From Asparagopsis taxiformis (taxonomy: Eukaryota > Rhodophyta > Florideophyceae > Bonnemaisoniales > Bonnemaisoniaceae), in assembly GCA_030407315.1 (NCBI GenBank), contig JALQPE010000714.1, forward strand, positions 1 to 42,170: a DNA stretch of 42,170 nt. The letters are read 5' to 3'. Positions 9,616-20,452 of this stretch are shown piece after piece. A program made the position numbers and the translations under genes. Positions within the stretch are counted from its first letter, which is position 1. Every line of letters begins with the position of its first letter. Under the pieces are notes generated by a model. It had not been told where the DNA came from. It saw nothing but the letters and a program-made list of their open reading frames with translations, and made no database searches.

Positions 9616-10182
9616 AAGATGGGCAGGAAGATTGGCCTGCAAATTGGCCATCATGAAGAGAGGCGTCTGCTGAACAACGTGTGCATTTGTGGCACAAAAG
9701 CGGTGCAAAGGCTGCGTCTCGGCGTGTTGATACTCGAGCATGACGGCCGACATGACGTGAAATATGCGCACCTGTTCGTCGGCGAGTACGCAGCGGGGGT
9801 CGAGCCACATGGAGATGCGCAGCGACGATTGAAAATGTGCCATCGCAAAGGCGCATGCGCGCGCGAAGAAATAGAGGGCAGAGGGGTGGTGGAGCGCGAG
9901 CGCGAGGGCACGAGGCGGGATTCATAAGGCGTAGATGCGTTGTGGGTCATCGGTGAACATCAACCAATCGGTTTGGAATCGACGATGCAGCGTAGTGGCG
10001 GCGAACAGAAGCGCGTGTGGCGTCGCATCGGTGTTGATCAATTGTGCGCATATGGAACATGTTGATTGGGAATGACGCACGGCGGTGAGATAACGATCGG
10101 CTTGCGATATTTTTGTGCCGCGGTCGAGTGTGGGCAAAGCGAGATGCACGTTGGCGAGGGTGAATTGATGTGTGTTTGTCAT
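9616..10182 (-). pseudogene. Importin-beta/transportin-like N-terminal fragment
   Basis: Reading the minus strand from the ATG at 10180-10182, the frame contains LANVHLALPTLDRG, then QADRYLTAVRHSQSTCSICA, then ALLFAATTLHRRFQTDW. This pattern (Gln-Ala-Asp..Leu, later FAA.TL...IQ..W) is typical of the importin-beta N-terminal HEAT repeats of nuclear transport receptors such as transportin-3 or importin-13. A TGA follows YAL at about 9922. The same frame resumes with MAHFQSSLRISMW to about 9616, where element B begins, so the gene is truncated. The gap could be a short intron or a disabling mutation. Those receptors are normally around 900-1000 residues, so most of this one is missing. Family call from pattern only. 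Confidence 0.4.
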
Positions 10183-10502
10183 GGATTACGATTAGCGACT
10201 TGATCCATGAAAGTGTATGTTGGAAAAATAGTCGGGAGCGTGTTGTGGTGTGGGGCGTTTGGTCAATCTTGCGTTCAGCCTTTCTGTGTGCCTCTCGACC
10301 CCATTTCCGGACACCTGTCTCAACACACATTCTGCTCGCCCATTGGCTGTTTCACACGCTGGTGATGTTTACAATGTCAGCATGTCTCCCAGACTTGTAA
10401 CGTCACCAGACGCGACGTGGAGGCCGCACTGGACGAGACACCAACAATTTACGCTTTGGTCGACTCGGCGCATCACAACTGTGACCGCAGAAGGCTCTCA
10501 AA
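10183..10502. other. Spacer between two host-like gene remnants
   Basis: No open frame longer than about 90 codons with protein-like content, and no repeat shared with the surrounding elements. It could hold the promoter of the importin-like gene, but I see no clear core promoter. Confidence 0.5.
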
Positions 10503-10977
10503 TTGAACAATAATCATCAGCTTTGTAACAATCTCGTGTACCCGCTTCCGCGCCTGTACGACCGCCTCTGCGATTTCCTCGACATAATTCCTCTGCACCA
10601 CCTTTTCTACATTATTGCTCCCGTTCGTGACCCCGTTACTGTTCTACATGTAAGCCGTCCACATCGCGTCAATCATCCTCCCCGCCGCGTTCTGCCCCAG
10701 ATACAACTCCGCGTTGTCCTGGAACACCTTCAGACATAACGACAATAGCATTTCGTAAAATAATTTCGCGATGGTTAACTTGTCGGGGTCAGCGTGACTG
10801 ATAAACACATCGTAAACTTCTTCGGCCCCCATCCCTGCGCTGCGATCATTCCCTGTCCGTTGCCCAGGCCATTCTGATCAGAATGCTGTCGAGAGCATCG
10901 GTAGCGCGAGTTTGTCGCGTGCTCCCAGGTCAGTATCGTCGGCGATGAGGTCTATGTGGTTCAGATCACGCTTGGAA
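10503..10977 (-). pseudogene. TIR-domain protein pseudogene
   Basis: On the minus strand an ORF at 10644-10832 reads VYDVFISHADPDK, then a helix-like stretch, then LKVFQDNAELYLGQ and RMIDAMWTAYM. This is the order of the first TIR-domain strand (YDVFISH), helix, second strand (KVF.D...L..G) and following helix. The same frame is open on both sides apart from stops: upstream LIADDTDLGARDK up to a TGA at about 10878, downstream VVQRNYVEEIAEAVVQARKR after a TAG. This indicates a longer coding region disabled by point mutations. Upstream it is cut by element B copy 2 at about 10977. TIR domains act in immune signalling and NAD+ cleavage; the catalytic Glu of enzymatic TIRs cannot be judged here. 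Confidence 0.5.
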
Positions 10978-11102
10978 GCATGTTGACTCATGGTGTGTAT
11001 TAAGCGGAGGATGGAAGAGAGGTACGTGAAGTTTTGAAAGTATGGTGCGAGGGAAGGTTGGTTTTGAGTCTGACTGTTGTGGTTGATTCCAATGTTGTGT
11101 AG

Positions 11103-11943
11103 ATGATGCAGGAATGTTGATGACGGAAGGTAAGTTTCACTGAGCACCAAGACTTGTTTTGCAAAGATATGGACTGCTGACTTTGATTATTATTCATTGC
11201 AAGGTTTTTGGATCATGGTTTGTATTGTGTGTAGGATGGATGAGAGGTACATTTGCGAGTTCTCAGGGTATGTAGCGAGGGAAACGTTGGTTTTCAATCT
11301 GACTGTTGCGATTGATTCCGATGTTGCGTAGGTGATGGAGGAATAGTGATGACGGAAGGTAAGTCACATTCGGCGCCCAGACCGGTTGTGCGAAGATGCG
11401 GAATGCTGACTACTTTTCTTGGCTACACGATTACGTGATTTATGGTTTTTATTGTGTGCAGGGTGGAACAGGTAAGGTAAGTGTGCGAGTTTTGAAAGTA
11501 AGCAGCGAGGGAAGGTTGGTTTTGAGTCTGACTATTTCCGTTGATGCGATATTTTTCATTGGAAGCCTATTGAGTCATGGTGTGTATTGTGTGGAGCGAA
11601 GGTAAGTGTGCGAGTTTTGAAAGTAAGCAGCGAGGGAAGGTTGGTTTTGGGTCTGACTGTTGTGGTTGATTCCGATGTTGTGTAGATGGTGCAGGAATGT
11701 TGATCACAGAAGGTAAGTTTCACTGAGCACCAAGACTTGTTTTGCAAAGATATGGACTGCTGACTTTGATTATTCATTGCAAGGTTTTTGGATCATGGTT
11801 TGTATTGTGTGTAGGATGGATGAGAGGTAAGTAAGGAAGTTTCTAGGATATCTGTCGTGGTAAGCGTTGCTTTTGAATCTGACTGTTGGGGTTGATGTTT
11901 TGTATGTGATGCAGGAGTGGTGAAGCAGGAACGGCAGGACTGA
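11103..11943 (+). repeat. Intron/microexon cassette array, B copy 2
   Basis: The 27-nt cassettes are at 11103-11129, 11332-11358 and 11686-11712. They encode DAGMLMTEG, DGGIVMTEG and GAGMLITEG in phase 1. The 12-nt cassettes are at 11235-11246 and 11815-11826, with a degenerate one at 11462. Each cassette is bounded by a T-rich tract plus AG, and by GTAAGT (once GTACAT). Intervals between well-formed neighbours are 105, 85, 102 and 88 nt. The terminal exon candidate starts at 11915 and stops at 11941-11943. Confidence 0.7.
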
Positions 11944-12275
11944 AGGAGAGTGAAGAAGGGATGTAGGAAGATGGGGAATGAAGCTGTGAGGTGTTTCTGG
12001 TATGTGTATATTTTGGGGCATACGATAGAAGTGAGAGTGGGTTTCAAGTGGTGTAAGATTTTGCTGACCATGTTCGTGTTTGATGTCTTGATGATTTAAT
12101 GCGCTGGGGTGGTGTCGAGGAAAGCGGGATGGAATTGGGAAGGAGCGGATTTTTTGTAATCAAGGTCGTGAGGGTTCTTGAAGTATGTGCGGATGGTGGT
12201 GCATGGCGTTCGGATGGTAGGGAGAACGCGATAGTGAGGGAATGGGTGATCGACGATATGCTGACAGGTATTTTG

Positions 12276-12443
12276 TATTCCGGCTGGATACGTATTTCAT
12301 ATTCTGGCTGGATACATATTCCGTATTCTGGCTGGATACGTATTTCGTATTCTGGCTGGATACGTATTCCGTATTCTGGCTGGATACGTATTTCCTATTC
12401 TAACCGGGTATTTATTTCCTATTCTGACCAGATATGTATTTCC
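12276..12443 (+). repeat. 24-bp tandem repeat, seven units, B copy 2
   Basis: Seven units of tattctggctggatacgtat plus four bases, the last two diverged (aaccgggtatttat and gaccagatatgtat variants). The variants occupy the same terminal positions in copy 1, so expansion happened among the upstream units. The frame is open throughout and ends at the same stop as in copy 1 (about 12480). Confidence 0.9.
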
Positions 12444-12574
12444 TATTCTAGAGAGACGTATTGTATACGAGCAGTTTCGTAAATGAGAGAATAAAATACG
12501 GTCCGATATGGGCCCTGAATTTACCATCCGCTGTAATTTCTTCCCTCCCGGTTTTCGCTGATATATTGTATACT

Positions 12575-12746
12575 GGATGTCGGGTCCTAGTATTCCGCCG
12601 AACGTACTAGAGAAAGTGGATGTCGGGTCCTAGTATTCCGCCATATGTACTAGAGAAAGTGGATGTCGGGTCCTAGTATTCCGCCATATGTACTAGAGAA
12701 AGTGGATGTCGGGCCCTAGTATTCCGCCATATGTACTAGAGAAAGT
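12575..12746 (+). repeat. 43-bp tandem repeat, four units, B copy 2
   Basis: Units start at 12575, 12618, 12661 and 12704. The first has the cgccgaacg centre found in copy 1, the other three the cgccatatg centre that dominates copy 3. The array runs straight into the terminal hairpin at 12747. Confidence 0.9.
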
Positions 12747-12878
12747 GGACGTCCGCATCCAAAAAATTTTTATTTTTTTTCGGACGCGGACGTTCATTTG
12801 TTCTAGTAAATCTCGGGGCCGACTAGGACCCGTACTAGAGAGACTGGACGTCCGCGTCCACTTCCGAAAACACAGACG

Positions 12879-15093
12879 AATACTGGTGTCGCCACCAGTA
12901 TTGCACCTTCCGAAGGCGGGGCGTCCGTTCATGATCGATACCGACGCGTCGGCGTATCAGCTGGGAGCTACGTTGCTCCAGCAGCAGAACGAAGATAAGC
13001 CCAACGAATGGGTGCCGATTGGGTACTGGTCGAAGACCCTTAACGAAACCGAACGCGGTTACTCGGCGACCGAGCGCGAGTGCTACTCCGTCGTCTGGGC
13101 GATAACGTCGCTCCGACCCTACGAAGAGGGTCAGCGGTTCACAGTACGTACGGACCACGAAGCCTTACGTTGGCTGATGACGTTGACGGACGCGTCCGGA
13201 CGACTACTACGATGGAGGCTACGCGTTGCCGAATTCGATTTAGAGGTTACGTACAGACCTGGGCGCGTGCACCAGGTACCTGACGCTTTATCACGCGTGA
13301 TATCTACGTATGACGACAGTCGACCCGTTGACGATGACGTACCATCGTATGGGGACGCGGTCCTCGTGACCACTCGCAGTCGGCGACAACCCACACGAAG
13401 TGGGCAAGGACGAACGACGTCCGTACGTAAAAAGGCACCGAATGCCAGGGGTCACGACGACCCGTCGAACGAGACTCGTGACAAACGGACACCAGCCACG
13501 ACGGCTAGCCACGATGAACGCGAGTTCAACCGCGACGCGTCGCTCGATGACGTTCTTGACGAGGAACCGGATTTCCTCGACGAGCAGCGCGCTGCTGAAG
13601 ACGATTCGGCACGCGTGCCACCAGCTGACGTTCAGCTTCCCATTACGAGGGACGAGCTTATCGAAGCTCAACGCGAGGACGCGTTCTGTCAAACGATACT
13701 GACACGACAGTCCGACACGCAGGACGCTGCATTCTTCGAAGGCCACGATGGCTTACTCCGACGCCGGAACCCTCACGACGAGGAACGTACACAAATCGTT
13801 GTGCCGGCGTCGTTGCGGCCGCGGCTGCTAGAGTTAACGCACCACCACGTCCTCGCTGGACATCCCGGGCAAACGCGTATGTACTATACCCTACGGAGGA
13901 CGTACTACTGGCCCGCGATGGCCGCCGACATCCACGCAACGGTACGAAACTGTGTCGGATTTGCGAAGAACCGCGTGAAGCTTCGCAAACGGACGAACCC
14001 GTTACGTTTATTTCCGGCTACGGAGCCGCTGCGAGACCTATGTATCGACATACTAGGTCCGCTTACGAAGACCACGCGTGGCAACCGATTTATTCTCGTT
14101 ATAACGGACCGCTTTACGAAGCTAACCAGAGTCGTACCTCTACGAAATATCGATTCCGCTAACGTGGCGAGTGCGTTCGTCAACGCGTGGGTCTTCTCGT
14201 ATGGACCCCCACGAACGCTCATAAGCGATAACGGAAAGCAGTTCGCTGCTAAGTTTTTCCAGCGCGTCTGCAACGAAATCGGCGTGACGAACGTCTTTAC
14301 GTCGACGTACCACCCCCAAACGAACGGGCAGGTGGAGCGCTACAACAGGACGATCCTGGCGATGCTCCGTAATTACGTGAACGAAAACCAGAACGACTGG
14401 GATCGATACGCATCGGCGTTAACGTTTGCGTACAACACGCATGTGCACTCGAGCACGGGCACGACGCCCTTCGACTTGATTCTCACGAATCCACCGCCAC
14501 CGTTGGCGCTACACACGTCGGTAACGAACCGCGAACTACCCGACGGGGGAGGGCGAGCCACTTACGTTCGTGAGATCGCCACAACGATGGATAACGCGTA
14601 TCGAACGCTGAAGGCCGCGCAGGCACGTTATAAACGAAATTTCGACAAGCGAGTCCGTGTCTCGAATCGAAATATCCGCGCGGGAGAATACGTATTCATC
14701 GACCCGACGGACGGGACTACGAAGGGCACGAAGCTCGGCAACCACGCGTTGGGACCGTTCCGCGTACTACGTAACGACGTACGAACGTTCGTCATCCAAC
14801 GAGGAGACGTAGTTGAACGTGTCAACTCGGACCGCGTTGCGTACGCGCCAACGCCGGCGAACGCGCCCCCGCCGGAGCCATACGATGCCACCGAGGCAGA
14901 TCTCGACAAGAACCGCGACGGTCCGGCGTATGTAGTAGACGACCTACTCAACCACCGCGTGAACGAGGACGGAACGTTAGACTTCCTCGTGAAGTGGGTC
15001 GGGTATCGTACCCCTACGTGGGAGCCCCGCCGGAACGTATCTGAAGAGAGCGTCTCTCGATACTTTGCACGCGTGCGACGAGCAACAACGTGA
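12879..15093 (+). CDS. Gypsy pol fragment: RNase H, integrase, chromodomain
   Basis: The frame is open from 12706, but the first 60 or so codons are element B sequence; pol begins about 12879 (ILVSPPVLHLPKAG). Numbered from 12706, the domains are: RNase H from about residue 76 (MIDTDAS, ERECYSVVWA, TDHEALRW, then RPGRVHQVPDALSR); integrase zinc-binding region near 378-420 (HHHVLAGHPG ... NCVGFAKNR); integrase core with D in CIDILGP (about 447), D in ISDNGKQF (about 507) and E in TNGQVERYNR (about 543); and a C-terminal chromodomain from about 742 (YVVDDLLNHR ... FLVKWVGY ... TWEPRRNV). The core catalytic triad is complete. The second zinc Cys is Phe (CVGF where CxxC is expected). A chromodomain at the integrase end defines the chromovirus lineage and targets insertion to marked chromatin. 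Protein start absent. Confidence 0.9.
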
Positions 15094-16584
15094 AAGGCCA
15101 CGACGGCCCCCGAAAACGCACACGAGCGTCGGGTTAAGCGCACGCGTGCGCGACGTTGCACGATGCAACAAACGCAGCGACGAGCCGCACGAACGAGAAG
15201 CGAAGGCACAACGAGTGGCCGGGACGTCCACCCTTGCGTTGGGGGGGCGCGATGCGTGCTAGAGCCGTCGCTCTTTTCGTTTTCGACACCATACGTTGGT
15301 GGAGGCACGAGCGCCAACGAAAGATTGGACGACGAGTCCACGCGCGGACGATTCACACGATGTGAAGAGCCACGACTGGCTCGACAGTGTTGACCGCCCC
15401 ACGGGCAAAGGTGACGACACCACGGGCCACGGACGGACAACACGTCAGATTTTTCGCGCGAAAATTATTTTAGGGCCAACGGGCCATGGACGCACGGTAC
15501 GAAAAATCGGGCCGATTACAGTGCGCTAACCCGGCCAAATCTCGGGGCACGCGTGCCCCGAAAATTTCGTAATTTTGGCATGACGTGTGAGCCATCGTAC
15601 GTCCCCGTGGACAACCGCTGACAACGAGTCGCATCGACCAACGAGGTCAACGCCAAGCTCGCGAGCAAACGGCAACGTAACGCCGGAAGGCGGAAAAACC
15701 ACGTAGGACGGACGCGTCCCCGACGAAGATGGCAACGGCCTCATTACGAAACTTCACGCACGAAGCGGAACGAAGCTATACGCTAGCTGACGAACGAGAC
15801 CAACGGGTCTCGGCGCACGAAGCGCGCGCGAAGAACGTGCGAAACGAATGAGCCAACGAGGCCGCAGCGACGGACGGCGAACGAAGACGCTAACGTCTCG
15901 AATGCGACGCGACGGCAAACCGTTATCGCCACATCAAGGCACGACGCCGAACACGGTAGCCACGTACGGCAACCACGAAACGACACAACGGTGTCCTGCC
16001 ACGCGGGCGCAACGATCGACGCGCGAAAACGAAAAGCCCGCCGGCTATGCGAAACGACGCGAGCGAACCCAAAAGGGGTCGACCACGTACGGTCACGTAG
16101 ATTAAATCGCGCACGTCCGCGTCGCGAACGAAGTAAGCTAACGAAGCTTAGGCTCCGTTCGAACTCGAAGGCACACGCGCCACCGGCCACGTTGGCCAGG
16201 ATACGAGCGCGTACGCGGGCGTCGCCAACGATAACGACGTACGCCAACGGGTCGACCCTGCGAAACGAAATACGAGTACGCAACGGCGAACAAGCTAGTA
16301 GCCAACGTGAACGGCACAGCTGAAGGCAACGTCTGCCGACGAACTTGGCTCACGAGGCAGCCTCAAACGCCCGCGGGCATGCGAAACGACTCCGTCAATC
16401 GCGTCCCCGTCGGGTTCGCAAGGCGAATAAACGAAATTACGCAACGGCGTAGAGGGCGAGCATTACGTATGCCCAGGTGCACGTCGCACCACATAACGGA
16501 CGAGCTAACGAAACGCTCCTCGGACGCCGCGGCGAACGACGCCACCACGCGAAGCGGACTAGCGCAACGGTTGCGCCACCGGCT

Positions 16585-17270
16585 AACGTGAAGCCGCGGG
16601 AACGTAAAGCGCGACGGCGCTAACGGTGTTAACGGCTATACGAAAAGCCAAGCCCGCCGGCAAAGACGTTGTCAACGGAACTGCGACGCATCACGACGCG
16701 CCGCCGCGTACACGCAACGGCGTGAAACGTCAAGCCAACTCACGCGCGAGTCGGCCTGACGTTTGGCGAATTTTCCGTCCAGCTCATCGGAGCAAATTAA
16801 AATTGGCACCGACATGCTACGTGCCAAAGAGCTCGAATGCTCAACGGAATTCGACACCCGACGGGGTTATCCGCACGAGGAACGACGGCGGAAACGATTT
16901 CCGAGATAGTTACAAAATGATAACGCCACTGGCCAACGTGAAGCCGCGGGAACGTGAAGCGCGACGGCGCTAATGACGTCAATGGCTATACGAAAACCAA
17001 GCCCGCCGGCCACCACGTCGTCAGCGAAACCGCAACGTACTGCGACGAATTGCTGCGTACACGCCACGGCGTAGAACGTCAAACCGACTCACGTGCGAGT
17101 CGGTCTGACGTTCGATGAAATTTTCACCTAGCTCATCGGAGCAAATTAAATTAGCACCGACGTGCTACGCGCTAAAGAGCTCGTATGCTCAACGGAATTC
17201 GACACCCGACGGGGTTATCCGAACGAGAAACGACGGCGGAAACGATTTTTGAGTTAGTTACTAAATGATA
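16585..17270 (+). repeat. 350-bp direct tandem duplication
   Basis: 16585-16934 and 16935 to about 17270 share aacgtgaagccgcgggaacg, the 'gctcatcggagcaaatta' block and 'cgacggcggaaacgattt', with scattered substitutions and small indels. It is a duplication within the gypsy non-coding region. Confidence 0.85.
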
Positions 17271-17466
17271 CGCACGCCAACGGGCTCTACGATCGAGTTT
17301 AACGTACCACTCGCAGTGAAAAGCCGCCGCTACGCGCCGCCGCTTAGCCGAATAGTTACGATTTGTACGAACCTGCCAACGGGCACACGCCGCTGCGAAC
17401 GCGGAAGACTAGCTACGAAGCTCTACGACGCCCAACGGGGTAGACGCCACAACAACAAAAAATTGT

Positions 17467-17495
17467 GGGGAGGGGCTTAACGCTTACCCCTCCCC
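17467..17495. other. G/C hairpin downstream of the antisense ORF
   Basis: Perfect 9-bp arms ggggagggg and cccctcccc around an 11-nt loop (cttaacgctta). It lies about 135 bp past the 3' end of the antisense ORF. It could influence transcript ends, or act as a purine-rich priming tract on the plus strand; neither can be shown from sequence. Confidence 0.55.
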
Positions 17496-17630
17496 GCGGC
17501 AGACGACCTGCCAATACGTATTACGAAGCTCAGCGGAGCCATGCGATTACGCAAAGAAACAAGACGAAAGTTTACGAAAGCAACACGGTGCTAGAAGCCT
17601 ACGTGGCCTACGAACTAACCTAGGAACGAC

Positions 17631-20003
17631 CTAGTAGCGACGAGAACGCTTGCCCGCAGGGTCATACGGACCAGGGCCTTCGCCGCGGCTATCGTGGCTG
17701 CGGCTGCGACTGGGCTGAACGAAGCCCGGCGCGTACGGATCGACGGTCTGCGTGACCACGGGAGCTCGCTCGCGACGCGACGCGGGATCCCTAGCGTAAG
17801 GATCCGCAGTCCCGTGACTGCGCGTATCCGAAGGGCGCGCCGAAGCGGGGTCGCGTGGCAGGTACGCCGCTGCGTGACCATACCCGACGGGGTCGCCGAA
17901 GCCGCCGCCACTCGCAAATGCGTAGGGATCGTTGCGACCGCCAACGGGCGGTGCGTAACCACGAGTCGCCGCGGCGAGACGCTCGGAAATCGCGCGCTCC
18001 GTCGCCAAGCGGGCAGTCAGGTCCAACGTCTGCGCCCTGAACTCTTCGGCTGCGCGAGCCACGGATGAGATGAGGGAACGAATAACCCAGCCCTCCGCAC
18101 GAGGCGGAGCGGCCATCGACGTACCGAGAAGCCGACGGGCATCCTCATCGGAGACGCGGTCGTCCAAGCTAACGAAGCGTGGCGCGCGCTCGGCCGGCGT
18201 GGCCACATCCGGACGACTGACGTGGGCAACGTTGCCCCCTCCCGTAGCCTCGCGTGGCACGATCTCTCGAGGATCCGGCGCACGCGGCGCTTCGTTTTGT
18301 TGGCCACGACGACCAGAACGCGTCCCTCGGGGGCGCTCGTTGCCCCCGAGGCCGCCGAAATAACCGGTACGATTGCCACGACGGCGTTCGGAACGGGAAG
18401 CGACCCGCGGCACGTAAGCCCCATCACTTCGTACCTGGACGAACTCTTGGTTGTCCCCGGTCGCGTAATCCGGGCGTACAACGCGATACTCCGGCCCCAA
18501 CGCAAGGGCGCCGCGAGCCTCAGCCAACGCGCTGGTAACGGAGACAAACGTGTCGGAACCGTCCACCGGGATTGCACGAAGCATCTCGTAGTCGGCCAGG
18601 AAGTCCAACGTGGACTCCGGCAGTAGGCACGCGCGCCCGAACACACGACGTTCCACGAACAGCGAGCATGCGAGCATCGCTGCGTGTTCGATATCCACGG
18701 CCATGAGGAAACGTTCCTTCACGGGGGCAGGCGCGTCCTTCACGGCATCGGTGAAATAATGTACCACGCGTGGTAACAACGTGGACGACCCACGGGGGTA
18801 CGGAAACTCCTCTACTACTTCCGGCAACGGCGGGAAGTAGAGCTCGCTCGGGACGACCCACGGAGCTGACGCGTGCGACACGCGGTAGTCGTCTGCGTTC
18901 ACGTGACGGAGCGCGAAGTGGTCGTCGTACGACACGACACTTTTGGAGATGACGCTCAACGAAAGAGCAGTCTTCCATTCGGCACGTTGCCGTTCGGAAA
19001 GTGTCCGCGGACATACGAATACGGACGCCACCGAGATGAACGGCGGTTCCTCGGGCGTCCCCTTCCACAGGAAGGCGTCCATACGATCGACGTAGATCGC
19101 GTCGTTGACGTCACGCAACCACGAGCGGTCGCAACGTATCGACGCCGGGATCTGGTAACGTTCCGATCCCGGTGGCCCGTTGGCGAAACGACGCCCGGCT
19201 GCCCGCCCCCACGTATCCTCGGCGGAACGCATATAGTCGACGACCGCGCGGGCGTCCCGACGATCTCTGGCCAACGTGGCGAGATCGTCATCCGTAATGC
19301 CCACGCGGGGCAACGCAGCCCACGCGTGGGTCAGGACGCCTACGTTTAGCGCCGCACCGCCACGTGAGGCGGTGCCGACTGTCCCAACGGGGTCACCACC
19401 CTCCGGCGAGGGATCCTGGCGAGGGGAACGCGGCGAGCCATCACGACGAGGCACGCCCGTGCGGGCCGCCGCCACAGCACGACGCGAACGAGCGGCCGCT
19501 GCCATCGCGGCTGCACCCGTCGACGGGGCCGCGGCAGCCGGAATGACGGGTGACGAATTCCCCGAGTCGGACGCCGTTGCGTCATCATCACGTGGGGCAT
19601 CGGCCCTATTAGCCTCGGCAGGCGTCACGGAAGCCACCAGGCGAGACGGAGCCATCGGGCGAGACGAAGAGGCGACGGCCTGCGAAGCAACGGCTTGACC
19701 CGCCCTAACGGATGGGGCGGGAGCGACGGACGCTTCCGTCGCTGGCGGCGCACCGGCCCCGACGAGGGAGGGAGCGCCCTGCGAAGGGTTCCTCGCTCCA
19801 CCTCCAGCAGAGCCGGCGGGCCGCGGAGTGTGGTTATCGGTGCTACGCGTAGTGACCATCGTGGTCAGTTCGTACGCAACGAAGACGAACAGTGCAACGA
19901 GCACGAAAACGAGAGCCACGCGGGCGAGACGAAACAAGAGAACGAAAGGAACGGAGGTAGTAGTACCCAGCGGGGGAAAGAGGTAAGGGAGAACGAAAGG
20001 CAA
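17631..20003 (-). CDS. 790-codon antisense ORF in the gypsy element
   Basis: A long uninterrupted frame opposite in direction to pol. The first ATG (20001-20003) opens with a hydrophobic stretch (ALVFVLVALFVFVAYEL) that could be a membrane segment. A second ATG at codon 49 (MVTTRSTDNH, about 19859) gives a soluble start of the style often seen in plant and algal gypsy Gag proteins. The rest is an Ala/Pro/Arg-rich region (residues 50-210), a more globular middle with many Trp/Tyr/Phe (about 215-520), an Arg/Gly-rich stretch (RRGNRTGYFGGLGG, about 540), a helical segment near 640-690 and a basic end (PAGKRSRRY). No zinc knuckle, protease or enzyme motif is visible. It could be an antisense accessory gene, as in Grande/Tat retrotransposons, or the gag of a second element in reverse. 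It is intact, so possibly functional. Confidence 0.6.
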   Translation of the reverse strand: MPFVLPYLFPPLGTTTSVPFVLLFRLARVALVFVLVALFVFVAYELTTMVTTRSTDNHTPRPAGSAGGGARNPSQGAPSLVGAGAPPATEASVAPAPSVRAGQAVASQAVASSSRPMAPSRLVASVTPAEANRADAPRDDDATASDSGNSSPVIPAAAAPSTGAAAMAAAARSRRAVAAARTGVPRRDGSPRSPRQDPSPEGGDPVGTVGTASRGGAALNVGVLTHAWAALPRVGITDDDLATLARDRRDARAVVDYMRSAEDTWGRAAGRRFANGPPGSERYQIPASIRCDRSWLRDVNDAIYVDRMDAFLWKGTPEEPPFISVASVFVCPRTLSERQRAEWKTALSLSVISKSVVSYDDHFALRHVNADDYRVSHASAPWVVPSELYFPPLPEVVEEFPYPRGSSTLLPRVVHYFTDAVKDAPAPVKERFLMAVDIEHAAMLACSLFVERRVFGRACLLPESTLDFLADYEMLRAIPVDGSDTFVSVTSALAEARGALALGPEYRVVRPDYATGDNQEFVQVRSDGAYVPRVASRSERRRGNRTGYFGGLGGNERPRGTRSGRRGQQNEAPRAPDPREIVPREATGGGNVAHVSRPDVATPAERAPRFVSLDDRVSDEDARRLLGTSMAAPPRAEGWVIRSLISSVARAAEEFRAQTLDLTARLATERAISERLAAATRGYAPPVGGRNDPYAFASGGGFGDPVGYGHAAAYLPRDPASARPSDTRSHGTADPYARDPASRRERAPVVTQTVDPYAPGFVQPSRSRSHDSRGEGPGPYDPAGKRSRRY

Positions 20004-20452
20004 CGGCCTGGATGACGATGGTGAGAGGAAGGGTGAGCGACGATCGCTATCACGTTAAGCCGCGGCTTAAATAACCTTCGGACGACCGTTGTCGTAATGC
20101 CCGCTGGCAGATTCACGAAAGGGCCGCGGCCTGCGCACGTATCGCGCTGAATTGAAGCACACCCGCGTGGTGGAATTGGACACTGCATTCGTTGCAGGGA
20201 AACGCCTAAGCGAGGCATTGACGTACGACGCCAACGGGCGGGCCGCGATGATTACGAAAGAGCCGGAGCGCACGCGCGCGCTCCGGCGCCGTGGCGATTC
20301 GATCAGCCAACCGGGCCGCGTACGTTTAAACGAGATTTTTCGGGACAACTGCCACGTCCGCAGTTGTACCCGAAAAGGCGCCACGGCCCCGTGTCTCAGG
20401 CGCGTCCTGAAGGGCCTCGCGTGGCCGGGACGTCCACGTGTGGGGGTGGGGC

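Larger units (their letters stand above)
10978..12878 (+). mobile_element. Element B, copy 2 (5'-truncated)
   Basis: It starts inside the cassette array (catgttgactcatggtg matches copy 3 internally) and runs to the same CAGACG terminus as the other copies. The 3' flank is gypsy pol coding sequence. It is closer to copy 3 than to copy 1: both have a TGA after CGGCAGGAC in the terminal exon, and both carry the 'gccatatgtactag' variant of the 43-bp unit. Confidence 0.75.
15094..17630. other. CpG-rich non-coding interior of the gypsy element
   Basis: About 2.5 kb with no convincing ORF, dominated by short AACG, CGAACG and CCAACGGG motifs. At 15217-15246 the string 'tggccgggacgtccac' followed by a G-run also occurs before the presumed LTR (20423-20452), suggesting a duplicated polypurine-tract region. 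It lies between pol and the antisense ORF. Confidence 0.6.

Noticed and set aside
12706..12878. N-terminal 58 codons of the long gypsy frame
   Set aside because: This part is element B terminus (43-bp repeat and hairpin) that happens to be open in the same frame, not retrotransposon protein.
15240..15260. Alternative 3' LTR start right after pol (G-run at 15240)
   Set aside because: It would make an LTR of nearly 6 kb containing the antisense ORF. The G-run resembles the later polypurine tract, but no TG...CA pairing supports it better than 20453.
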